64,000 nucleotides of DNA, taken from NCBI RefSeq assembly GCF_029589435.1, contig NZ_JARRAG010000001.1:2284808-2348807 (forward strand), read 5' to 3'. The notes under the pieces are model-generated. The model worked only from the letters and a program-made list of their open reading frames with translations, did not search any database and was not told the DNA's origin. A program made the translations under genes and the position numbers. Of the stretch, positions 53,088 to 60,911 are shown piece by piece (the stretch's first letter is position 1; the number at the start of each line of letters is the position of its first letter). This DNA is from Paludisphaera mucosa (GTDB lineage: Bacteria; Planctomycetota; Planctomycetia; Isosphaerales; Isosphaeraceae).

Positions 53088-54380
53088 TCACTTTCGCTTG
53101 TCGATGGGGACGTACTCCGTCTCGTTGGGGCCGGTGTAAATCTGGCGGGGGCGGGCGATCCGGGCCTTGGAGTCGTCGTGCTGTTCCTTCCACTGGGCGA
53201 TCCAGCCGGGCATGCGGCCGATGGCGAAGATGACCGTGAACATGTTGGTCGGGATGCCGATCGCCCGCATGATGATGCCGCTGTAGAAGTCGACGTTGGG
53301 GTACAGCTTGCGTTCGACGAAGTAGGAATCCTCGAGGGCCAGTTCCTCGAGCTGGCGGGCGACGTCGAGCAGCGGGTCGTTGACGCCGAGCTGGCCGAGG
53401 ACCTTGTCGGCGGCTTGCTTGAGGATCCTGGCGCGGGGGTCGAAGTTCTTGTAGACGCGGTGGCCGAAGCCCATGAGGCGGAAGTCGTCGTTGGGGTCCT
53501 TGGCCATCTCGACGGCCTTGGCGGCGCTGATGCCCCCCTTGTGGATGGCCTCGAGCATGTCGAGGACGGCCATGTTGGCCCCGCCGTGGAGCGGCCCCCA
53601 CAGCGCCCCGACGGCCGCGGCGCACGAGGCGTAGATGTTCGCCTGGCTGGATCCGACCATCCGCACGGTCGACGTGGAGCAGTTCTGCTCGTGGTCGGCG
53701 TGCAGCAGCAGGATCAGGTTCAGCGCGTCGACCACCTCGCGCGACGCGATGTGCTGCTCGTAGGGCGTCGAGAACATCATGTGCAGGAAGTTCGCGACGT
53801 ACGGCAGCTTGAAATCGGGATAGATGAAGGGGAGGCCCATCGACCGCCGGTACGAGTAGGCGGCGATCGTGCGGACCTTGCTGATGAGCTGGGCGGCGTT
53901 CTCGAGGAAGTTCTCCTCGGGGCTCTCGGACTCGGCGCCCCGGCGGGGGAAGCAGGCGATCGTGTTGACCATCGCCGAGAGGATGGCCATCGGCGGGGCG
54001 TCGACCAGGAAGCCCTCGAAGTGGTGCTTGAACGCCTCGTGGAGCGGGGCGCTGCGGACCAGTCGCTCGCGGAAGTCGTCGAGCTCGGCCTGGGAGGGGA
54101 GCCGTCCGAAGATCAAGAGCCAGGCGACCTCGACGAACGTCGAGTTCTTGGCGAGCTGCTCGATCGGGATGCCCCGATAGCGGAGGATGCCCTTCTCGCC
54201 GTCGATGAAGGTGATCGCGCTGGTGCAGGCGCCGGTGTTGCCGTAGCCGGGGTCGAGGGTGATCAGGCCGGTCCCGGACCGCAGCTTGGCGATGTCCACC
54301 CCCAGCTCCCCTTCGGAGCCTTCCACGACCGGCAACTGGATCGACCGGTCTTCGAACGTCAAGGTCGCAGTCCGCGCCAT
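53088..54380 (-). CDS. gltA: Citrate synthase
   Basis: 430 residues, the usual length of the hexameric type II enzyme. Motifs: LRYRGIPIEQLAKN (substrate-binding), DHEQNCSTSTVRMVGSSQAN (catalytic His in the DHE segment), GPLHGGANMAVL (active-site His) and LMGFGHRVYKNFDPRA (catalytic His and Asp region). It condenses acetyl-CoA with oxaloacetate, the entry to the TCA cycle. The ATG at 54380 has GGAG 11 bases upstream; the GTG at 54395 is the alternative. Confidence 0.98.
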   Translation of the reverse strand: MARTATLTFEDRSIQLPVVEGSEGELGVDIAKLRSGTGLITLDPGYGNTGACTSAITFIDGEKGILRYRGIPIEQLAKNSTFVEVAWLLIFGRLPSQAELDDFRERLVRSAPLHEAFKHHFEGFLVDAPPMAILSAMVNTIACFPRRGAESESPEENFLENAAQLISKVRTIAAYSYRRSMGLPFIYPDFKLPYVANFLHMMFSTPYEQHIASREVVDALNLILLLHADHEQNCSTSTVRMVGSSQANIYASCAAAVGALWGPLHGGANMAVLDMLEAIHKGGISAAKAVEMAKDPNDDFRLMGFGHRVYKNFDPRARILKQAADKVLGQLGVNDPLLDVARQLEELALEDSYFVERKLYPNVDFYSGIIMRAIGIPTNMFTVIFAIGRMPGWIAQWKEQHDDSKARIARPRQIYTGPNETEYVPIDKRK

Positions 54381-54676
54381 CGCCTCAATCTCCACGCGGC
54401 TTCACCGGCAGGCCCAGCCGCCAAAAGTTCGTCGCAGAACGCACCCGTCGATTCTTTCATTCTACACGCGGTTTTCGACTTGGGAATGATTCGCCGCCGC
54501 CGGAAAGTCCCCGCCTTCCGCCCCTTTCGACGCTTGCGCCGGGGGCGACCGGCCCGCCGCGGCCGGCGCCGCCGATCCGGCGGCGAACCGTCTTTACTTT
54601 CGCGACGCCGGCGGGCAGAATGACGGTTTGCTGGCGGGGCGCGCGGGGATCGAATTCCGGGTCGAGGGGCCGAGCC

Positions 54677-55615
54677 GTGTATGAAGAGGCCATCCGAAAA
54701 GCCGACGTCTTGATCGCGGCTCTGGGCTACATGCGCAAGTTCCACGGCCGGTACACGGTCATCAAGCTCGGCGGCTCGGTGATGGAGAGCCCCGAGTCGC
54801 TGCAGGCGCTGCTCGTCGACATCGTGTTCATGCAGACGGTCGGCATGCGGCCGGTGGTGGTCCACGGCGGCGGCAAGGCGATCACGGTGGCGATGGAGAA
54901 GGCCGGGCTGACGCCGCGGTGGGTCAAGGGCCGCCGCTACACCGACGACGCCACGCTCGAGATCGTCGCGCGGGTCCTCGCCGAGGAGATCAACGCCGAC
55001 ATCGAGCGGCACATCAACAAGTTCGGCGGCCGGGCCTCGGGGCTGCACCACAAGACGCGCCAGTGCCTCTTCGGCCGTCGCCTGCTCATGCCCGTCGAGG
55101 ACGGCGAGCCGACCGACCTGGGCCGGGTCGGCGAGGTCGTCGAGGTCGACGCGCCCGTGCTCGAGAACCTCTGCCTGGCCGGCGTCGTCCCCGTGCTCCC
55201 CTCGCTCGCCGAGGACGAGGACGAGGAGGGGAAGCTCCTGAACGTCAACGCCGACACGGCCGCCGCGGCCGTCGCCCAGGCCCTCCGCGCCGACAAGCTC
55301 GTCTTCCTGACCGACACCCCGGGGATCCTCCGCGACCGCAACGAACCCTCGACCCTGATCCGGGGTCTGACCCCGGACGATTGCCGCGATCTGATCCGGG
55401 ACGGGGTGGTCGACAAGGGGATGATCCCCAAGGTCGAGGCCTGCCTCACCAGCCTCGAAGCGGGCGTCCGCAAGACGCACATCATCGACGGCCGGCTCCG
55501 CCATTCGCTGCTGCTCGAGATCTTCACCGAGAGCGGCGTCGGCACCGAGATCGCGGCCGACGAACACACCGACAGGGCCTCCCCCCCGGGCCGTCGGCCC
55601 GTCCTCGTCCGCTGA
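54677..55615 (+). CDS. argB: N-acetylglutamate kinase
   Basis: 312 residues from a GTG at 54677 (GAGGGG about 8 bases upstream). It phosphorylates N-acetylglutamate in arginine synthesis. Motifs: TVIKLGGSVM (amino acid kinase P-loop), VVHGGGKAIT, KGRRYTDDATLEIV, NVNADTAAAAVAQAL and FLTDTPGIL. The N-terminal helix (EEAIRKADVLIAALGYMRKFHGR) matches the family extension that mediates arginine feedback inhibition in hexameric enzymes, suggesting feedback control. The C-terminus has a Pro/Arg-rich tail. It starts the arg cluster argB-argD-argF. Confidence 0.95.
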   Translation: MYEEAIRKADVLIAALGYMRKFHGRYTVIKLGGSVMESPESLQALLVDIVFMQTVGMRPVVVHGGGKAITVAMEKAGLTPRWVKGRRYTDDATLEIVARVLAEEINADIERHINKFGGRASGLHHKTRQCLFGRRLLMPVEDGEPTDLGRVGEVVEVDAPVLENLCLAGVVPVLPSLAEDEDEEGKLLNVNADTAAAAVAQALRADKLVFLTDTPGILRDRNEPSTLIRGLTPDDCRDLIRDGVVDKGMIPKVEACLTSLEAGVRKTHIIDGRLRHSLLLEIFTESGVGTEIAADEHTDRASPPGRRPVLVR

Positions 55616-55719
55616 CCCGACCGCCCGGGGCGACGACCGCTCCCGACTTCTCGACGTCTCCGCACCGCGACGCGAGGCGCGCGACGGCCCATCGTCGCGT
55701 CCCCCCTGGAGCTTTTCCC

Positions 55720-56934
55720 TTGGCACACGCTCAGACCACGCACCCGACCTCGCAGGAGACCATCGCCGAGTTCGACCGCTACGTCGTGCCGAACTATCGC
55801 CGCTACCCGGTCTCGCTGGTCCGCGGCGAGAACTCCTGGATCTGGGACGCGGAGGGGCGTCGCTACCTCGACTTCTTCCCCGGCTGGGGCTGCAACCTCC
55901 TCGGCCACTGCCCCCCGCGCGTCGTCGAGGCGGTCCGGGACCAGGTCGGCCGGCTGATCCACGTGCCGAACACGTGGTACATGGAGGCCCAGGGCGAGTT
56001 CGCCAGGGCCCTCTCCGAGCGGAGCTTCGGCGGCCAGTCCTTCTTCTGCAACAGCGGGGCCGAGGCCAACGAGGCCGCCATCAAGCTGGCGCGGGCCTAC
56101 GGCCACCCCCGGGGCAAGTTCAAGATCCTCACCATGGAAGGCGGATTCCACGGCCGGACCTTCGCCGCCCTGACGGCCACGGCCCAGCCCAAGTACCACG
56201 AGGGCTTCGAGCCCATGGTCCCCGGCTTCGTCTACATGAAGTACGACGACCTGGAGGCCGTCGCCGCCGCGATCGACGACCAGACGGCCGCGGTCATGCT
56301 GGAGCCGATCCAGGGCGAAGGGGGCGTCAAGATCCCCTCGCGCAACTTCCTGCCGGGCCTCCGCAAGCTGTGCGACGACCGCGGGGCGCTCCTGATCCTC
56401 GACGAGGTTCAGACCGGCATGGGCCGCACCGGGTCGTGGTTCGCCTACCAGCATTCCGGGATCACGCCCGACGTCCTCACCTGCGCCAAGGCCCTGGCTG
56501 GGGGGATCGCGGCCGGCGTGATGATCGCGAAGCCCGAGATCGCCGCGGTGCTCAAGCCTGGCATGCACGCCTCGACCTTCGGCGGCAACCCGATCGCCTG
56601 CCGCGCCGGGCTGGCCACCGTCGAGACGATTGAGGAAGAAGGCCTGCTGGCCCGGGGCGCCGCCATCGGCGAGCGGTTCCGGTCCCAGTTCGAGGCCCTG
56701 CAGGCGGAGATCCCCGAGAAGATCCGCGAGATCCGGATCCTCGGCGTGATGATCGGCCTGGACCTGACGTTCGACGCCTCGGACGTCGTGGCCCAGTGCC
56801 TGTCGCGCCGGCTCCTGATCAACGCGACCCACGGACACGTGGTCCGGCTGCTGCCGGCCCTGACCATCAGCGACGAACAGATCGACCAGGGGTGCGCCAT
56901 CCTGGCCGACGTCTTGCGGGAGGCCCAGCACTGA
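55720..56934 (+). CDS. argD: Acetylornithine aminotransferase
   Basis: 404 residues from a TTG at 55720 (GGAG 8 bases upstream; no ATG or GTG fits before the homology). A class III aminotransferase: YLDFFPGWGCNLLGHCPP, FFCNSGAEANEAAIKLARAY, GGFHGRTFAALTAT, EPIQGEGGVKIPS, LLILDEVQTGMGRTG and the PLP lysine in LTCAKALAGG. It makes N-acetylornithine from the ArgC product. Its stop overlaps the argF reading frame by 43 bases if argF starts at its upstream GTG, so the two are translationally coupled. Confidence 0.95.
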   Translation: MAHAQTTHPTSQETIAEFDRYVVPNYRRYPVSLVRGENSWIWDAEGRRYLDFFPGWGCNLLGHCPPRVVEAVRDQVGRLIHVPNTWYMEAQGEFARALSERSFGGQSFFCNSGAEANEAAIKLARAYGHPRGKFKILTMEGGFHGRTFAALTATAQPKYHEGFEPMVPGFVYMKYDDLEAVAAAIDDQTAAVMLEPIQGEGGVKIPSRNFLPGLRKLCDDRGALLILDEVQTGMGRTGSWFAYQHSGITPDVLTCAKALAGGIAAGVMIAKPEIAAVLKPGMHASTFGGNPIACRAGLATVETIEEEGLLARGAAIGERFRSQFEALQAEIPEKIREIRILGVMIGLDLTFDASDVVAQCLSRRLLINATHGHVVRLLPALTISDEQIDQGCAILADVLREAQH

Positions 56935-57986
56935 GTCGCTCCAAGAAACACGGGCCGCGGCCCCCCGCCGCCCCCGCCCGCCGCAACGGCGACGCCCCGG
57001 CCGCCGTCCGCGCCTCCCTGACCGGCGGCGACGGCCGCCCCGGGCCGCGCCACTTCCTGGACCTCCGAGGCATCGACCCCGACCGCGCCCGGGCGCTGCT
57101 CGACCGCGCCGCGACGCTGAAGTCGGGCCGCGTCGAGCCCGGCTGGACGCCGCCCCTGCTGGGGAGGAACCTCGGCCTGGTCTTCGAGAAGCCCTCGCTG
57201 CGGACCCGCGTGAGCTTCGAGGCCGCCTTCGCCCGGCTGGGGGGAAGCTCGATCTTCCTCCGCGGCAAGGACGTGGGCATGGGCGTCCGCGAGAGCGTGG
57301 CCGACTTCGCCCGGGTCATCAGCCAGTACGTCGACGCCCTGGCCGTCCGGACGTTCGCCCACTCGATGCTCGAAGAACTGGCCGAATACGCCGCGATCCC
57401 GGTCGTCAACGCCCTCTCCGACGACGCCCACCCCTGCCAGGCCATGGCCGACATGCTCACGCTGCGGGAGCTGAAGCCGGACCTGGCGGGGATCAAGCTC
57501 GCCTTCGTGGGCGACGGCAACAACGTGGCGATGTCTCTGGCCGAGGCCGCCGCCCTGCTCGACGTCGACTTCGTCCTGGCCTGTCCCGAGGGCTACGAGT
57601 ACCCCGAGACCTTCACCGCCGCCTTCGCCGCGCGGTTCCCCGACGTCCCGCTGCAGGTCGTCCACGACGCCCGCGAGGCGGCCGAGGGGTCCGACGCCGT
57701 CTACGCCGACGTCTGGGCCAGCATGGGCCAGGAGCACGAGGCCGACCAGCGCCGCGAGATCTTCGCGCCGTTCCAGGTCGACGAGGACCTGATGGACCTC
57801 GCCCGGCCCGACGCCGTCTTCCTCCACTGCCTGCCGGCCCACCGCGGCGAGGAGGTGACCTCGGGCGTGCTCGACGGCCCCCGCAGCCGGGTCTTCCAGC
57901 AGGCGGCCAACCGCATGTACTTCCAGATGGCCCTTCTCGAATGGCTGGTGCAGGACCGCACCGCCGAGGATCGACTCCGGTATTGA
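56892..57986 (+). CDS. argF: Ornithine carbamoyltransferase
   Basis: Catalytic body of about 315 residues plus an N-terminal extension. Motifs: RHFLDLRGIDPDRARALL (start of homology, near 57040), EKPSLRTRVSFEAAF (STRT-like carbamoyl phosphate loop, here SLRTR), FAHSMLEELA, NALSDDAHPCQAMADML, DAVYADVW and FLHCLPAHRGEEV (HCLP). The start is uncertain: GTG at 56892 inside argD (364 residues), or a rare CTG at 56931 that overlaps the argD stop as CTGA with GGGAGG 6 bases upstream. No ATG is available before the homology. It makes citrulline from ornithine. Confidence 0.93.
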   Translation: MRHPGRRLAGGPALSRSKKHGPRPPAAPARRNGDAPAAVRASLTGGDGRPGPRHFLDLRGIDPDRARALLDRAATLKSGRVEPGWTPPLLGRNLGLVFEKPSLRTRVSFEAAFARLGGSSIFLRGKDVGMGVRESVADFARVISQYVDALAVRTFAHSMLEELAEYAAIPVVNALSDDAHPCQAMADMLTLRELKPDLAGIKLAFVGDGNNVAMSLAEAAALLDVDFVLACPEGYEYPETFTAAFAARFPDVPLQVVHDAREAAEGSDAVYADVWASMGQEHEADQRREIFAPFQVDEDLMDLARPDAVFLHCLPAHRGEEVTSGVLDGPRSRVFQQAANRMYFQMALLEWLVQDRTAEDRLRY

Positions 57987-57999
57987 GGAGCGTCGCGAC

Positions 58000-58704
58000 A
58001 TGACTCGCCGGGATGGACGAAGCGACGACGAGCTGCGGCCCGTGACGATCGCGCCGGGCTTCGCGGTCAACTGCGCCGGCAGCGTGCTCTATTCGTGCGG
58101 GGGGACGACCGTCCTGGTCACGGCCCAGATCGCCGACACGGTCCCGCCCTTCCTGGAAGGCAAGGGCGTGGGCTGGCTCACGGCCGAGTACGCCATGCTC
58201 CCGGGCAGCACCCCGACCCGGATCTCGCGGCGGACCGACGGCCGGGCCACGGAGATCCAGCGCCTGATCGGCCGGAGCCTCCGCGCGATCGTCGACCGCC
58301 AAGCCCTCGGCCCCTGGACGGTCCACGTCGACTGCGACGTCATCAACGCCGACGGCGGCACCCGGACCGCCGCCATCACCGGCGCCTACGTCGCCGTCGC
58401 GATCGGCCTCGGCAAGCGGTTCGGCCCCGAGAAGGCCGCCGAGGTCCTCAAGGAGTCGGTCGCGGCCGTCAGCGTCGGCATCGTCGCCGGCCGGCCCCTG
58501 CTCGACCTGGACTACTCCGAGGACTCGAAGGCCGAGGTCGACGTCAACGTCGTCCGGCTCGGCTCGGGCGGCCTCGTCGAGGTGCAAGGCACAGGCGAAG
58601 GGGGCGTCTTCTCGCGGGGCCAGCTCGACCAGCTTCTCGATCTGGCCGAGGCCGGCATCGACCGCCTCGCCGCGCTCCAGAAGGCGGCGATCGAGGGGGC
58701 GTGA
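58000..58704 (+). CDS. rph: Ribonuclease PH
   Basis: 234 residues, the usual length. Motifs: RRDGRSDDELRPVTI, GGTTVLVTAQI, EYAMLPGSTPTRISRR, GRATEIQRLIGRSLRAIVD, DCDVINADGGTRTAAITGAYVA and EVQGTGEGGVFSR, as in the phosphorolytic 3' exonuclease that trims tRNA 3' ends. GGAG lies 9 bases before the ATG, 13 bases after argF, so cotranscription with the arg genes is possible. Its usual partner rdgB lies 1.4 kb downstream with one gene between. Confidence 0.97.
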   Translation: MTRRDGRSDDELRPVTIAPGFAVNCAGSVLYSCGGTTVLVTAQIADTVPPFLEGKGVGWLTAEYAMLPGSTPTRISRRTDGRATEIQRLIGRSLRAIVDRQALGPWTVHVDCDVINADGGTRTAAITGAYVAVAIGLGKRFGPEKAAEVLKESVAAVSVGIVAGRPLLDLDYSEDSKAEVDVNVVRLGSGGLVEVQGTGEGGVFSRGQLDQLLDLAEAGIDRLAALQKAAIEGA

Positions 58705-58916
58705 TCGCCCGCGGATTTCCCGGGCCGATCGATCTGGGCGGCTTTCCGGGTTTTTGCTAGAGTTCCGCGCATGTTCCGCCGGGGGGGCTCGTCCATCGGA
58801 CTCGCCCCCGCCTCGCGCGGCGATCTACGGGATGAAATCTGGAGTTCGGAACGGCGGCCCCCTCGGGCCCCGGGCCGGCCCGGGCGTCGATGATCCGACA
58901 AGGAAGGGGATCGTCC

Positions 58917-59966
58917 ATGAAGAAGCCTCTTGCCACGATGGCACTCCTGGGAGCCCTGGCGGGCGGGCCCGCCTGGGCGCAGTCCATTCCCTCCACCGCC
59001 GTGGAGACCGTGCCCGAGCCGACGCCCGTCGATCAGCTCAAGGCCCCCACGATGGACCTGCCCGACGACCCGATCGAGCCCTACCTCCTGACCAAGGAGA
59101 ACGGCCCGTTCATGGTCCTGGCCAAGACCTTCCAGGGCCCCGATTCCCAGCGGATGGCGCTGGCGCTCGTCAAGGAGCTGCGCAGCGAGTACAACCTGCC
59201 GGCGTACGTCCTGCGCAGCAAGGACTGGCCGGGCGGCAGCAACATCCGGGGCATCCCGCCCCAGGCCGATGCGGCCGTCGTCCAGGCCGGCGTGGGCGTG
59301 CCCGAGAAGGTCCGCACTTATGACCAGGCGGCCGTTCTCGTCGGCGACGAGAAGACCCAGAAGGCGACCGCCGACCTGCTCCACCAGGTCAAGAAGATCA
59401 GCCCGAAGTGCCTCGACAACGTCTCCTCGGTCTTCCACTGGCGCAAGGGACTCAGCAACGCGACCCGCACCACCAACCCGTACGTCGCCGCCCAGCACCT
59501 CTACACGGTCAAGAAGGACCGGCTCGTCGTCGAGATGAACTCGGGCGCCGGCAGCATCGCCGAGTGCCCGGGCCGCTACAGCCTGCAGGTCGCCGAGTTC
59601 AGCGGCAGGTCGACGTTCAACGAGAAGGATTCCACCTTTCAGGGCAACTGGAACCTCCTGAAGAGCCCGCTCCGCACGGCGGCCAGCGACGCCGAGAAGC
59701 TCGCCGCGACCCTGCGGAAGGACAAGGACGTCGTCCAGATCGGCCAGCCCGTCTACGTCTACCACGACCGGACCTCCAGCCGGGTCTTCGTGGGCGCGTT
59801 CGACGCCCCGAACGACCCTCGGGCCGGGGCCACGCGGGAAGGGCTCGTCAAGCTGGCGGTGCCGCTCATGGACGCCAAGACCCGGGCCAAGACGCTCGAC
59901 ACCATGATCGCGCCCGCCACCGGCCTGACCGACCTGACGCCGATCAAGCAGAACTTCGAGAAATGA
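58917..59966 (+). CDS. Secreted protein with two SPOR-like modules
   Basis: 349 residues. A signal peptide covers about 1-21 (TMALLGALAGGPAWAQ). Two modules resemble SPOR (septal peptidoglycan-binding) folds: NGPFMVLAKTFQGPDSQRMALALVKELRSEYNLPAYVLR near 60-98, and YSLQVAEFSG... DAEKLAATLRK... VYVYHDRTSSRVFVGAFD near 215-295. Both pair a beta strand with a hydrophobic helix. SPOR identity is inference from the pattern only. AGGAAGGGG precedes the ATG at 58917. It interrupts the usual rph-rdgB pair and is followed by a hairpin terminator. Confidence 0.68.
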   Translation: MKKPLATMALLGALAGGPAWAQSIPSTAVETVPEPTPVDQLKAPTMDLPDDPIEPYLLTKENGPFMVLAKTFQGPDSQRMALALVKELRSEYNLPAYVLRSKDWPGGSNIRGIPPQADAAVVQAGVGVPEKVRTYDQAAVLVGDEKTQKATADLLHQVKKISPKCLDNVSSVFHWRKGLSNATRTTNPYVAAQHLYTVKKDRLVVEMNSGAGSIAECPGRYSLQVAEFSGRSTFNEKDSTFQGNWNLLKSPLRTAASDAEKLAATLRKDKDVVQIGQPVYVYHDRTSSRVFVGAFDAPNDPRAGATREGLVKLAVPLMDAKTRAKTLDTMIAPATGLTDLTPIKQNFEK

Positions 59967-60020
59967 GCGGAGGGGCCGACGCCCGCCCCTTCCCGCCCTC
60001 CTCGACGTCGGAGAGAATGA

Positions 60021-60051
60021 GTCGCCGCCCCTCCTCGCGAAGGGCGGCGAC
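60021..60051 (+). terminator. Hairpin terminator after the SPOR-like gene
   Basis: GTCGCCGCCC (60021-60030) pairs with GGGCGGCGAC (60042-60051), a perfect ten-base stem with an eleven-base loop, followed by TTCGCGTTTC. It lies 55 bases after the stop and ahead of rdgB. Confidence 0.6.
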
Positions 60052-60117
60052 TTCGCGTTTCAAGGCATCCTCGCGGCCCCGGGCGCGAGGCGACCGTCCC
60101 GGGATCGACGACCGACC

Positions 60118-60774
60118 ATGAGCGCCTCCCCCTCGCCGATCCGCCTCGTCCTGGGCTCGCGGAACCGCAAGAAATGCCAGGAGATGGCCGAGTTGATCGC
60201 GCCCCCCTGGGAGCGTCGGCCGTGGATGGACCTCGTCGCCGTCGAATCGATCGCGGCCTATCCCGACGTCCCCGAGGTCGTCGAGGACGCCGACACCTTC
60301 GCCGGAAACGCCCGCAAGAAGGCCTCGGAGACCGCCCTGGCCCTCGGCGCCTGGGTCCTGGCCGACGACTCGGGCCTGGCCGTCGACGCGCTCGACGGCG
60401 CGCCGGGCGTGTACTCGGCACGCTACGCGGGCGAGCCCTGCGACGACGCGGCCAACTGCCGAAAGCTGCTGGAAGCACTCGCCTCGACGCCCGACGACCG
60501 CCGCGGGGCCGCGTTCCGATGCGCCCTGGCCGTGGCCGATCCCGAGGGTCGCATCCGCCTCGAAGCCGAGGGCTCGGTCCGCGGCCGGATCATCCGCGAG
60601 CTCCGCGGCCCCGGCGGCTTCGGCTACGACCCGATGTTCCTGATCCCCGAATATCACAAGACCTTCGGCGAGCTGTCCGCGCTGGTGAAACACCAGTTGA
60701 GCCACCGCTCGCGGGCCTTCGCCCACCTCACGCCCGGCCTGGAGAAGCTCGTGCTCGCGACCATCGAGGGCTGA
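60118..60774 (+). CDS. rdgB: XTP/dITP pyrophosphatase (RdgB/HAM1)
   Basis: 218 residues. Motifs: LVLGSRNRKKCQEM near 10-23 (family: T(S)xNxxKxxE), TFAGNARKKASETALALG, VLADDSGLAVDALDGAPGVYSARYAG and GPGGFGYDPMF (substrate loop), then KTFGEL. It removes non-canonical purine nucleoside triphosphates. The usual partner rph is upstream on the same strand. A strong hairpin follows the stop. Confidence 0.95.
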   Translation: MSASPSPIRLVLGSRNRKKCQEMAELIAPPWERRPWMDLVAVESIAAYPDVPEVVEDADTFAGNARKKASETALALGAWVLADDSGLAVDALDGAPGVYSARYAGEPCDDAANCRKLLEALASTPDDRRGAAFRCALAVADPEGRIRLEAEGSVRGRIIRELRGPGGFGYDPMFLIPEYHKTFGELSALVKHQLSHRSRAFAHLTPGLEKLVLATIEG

Positions 60775-60797
60775 TCTTCGCCCCTCAAGAATGCGAA

Positions 60798-60831
60798 AAC
60801 GCCCCCCGGTGGTTTCCCACCGGGGGGCGTT
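60798..60831. terminator. Perfect 15-pair terminator between rdgB and the YTV gene
   Basis: AACGCCCCCCGGTGG (60798-60812), loop TTTC, CCACCGGGGGGCGTT (60817-60831). On the minus strand it is followed by TTCGCATTC after TT, ending YTV-gene transcription; on the plus strand it follows rdgB by 24 bases. Confidence 0.8.
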
Positions 60832-60911
60832 CGCCGTTCAGGGAGCGCCGAAGGACGGTTCTGAAACGGAGGGTTGGATCGACGCCGGCGGTCCGACCGC
60901 CCGGCTCAGTC

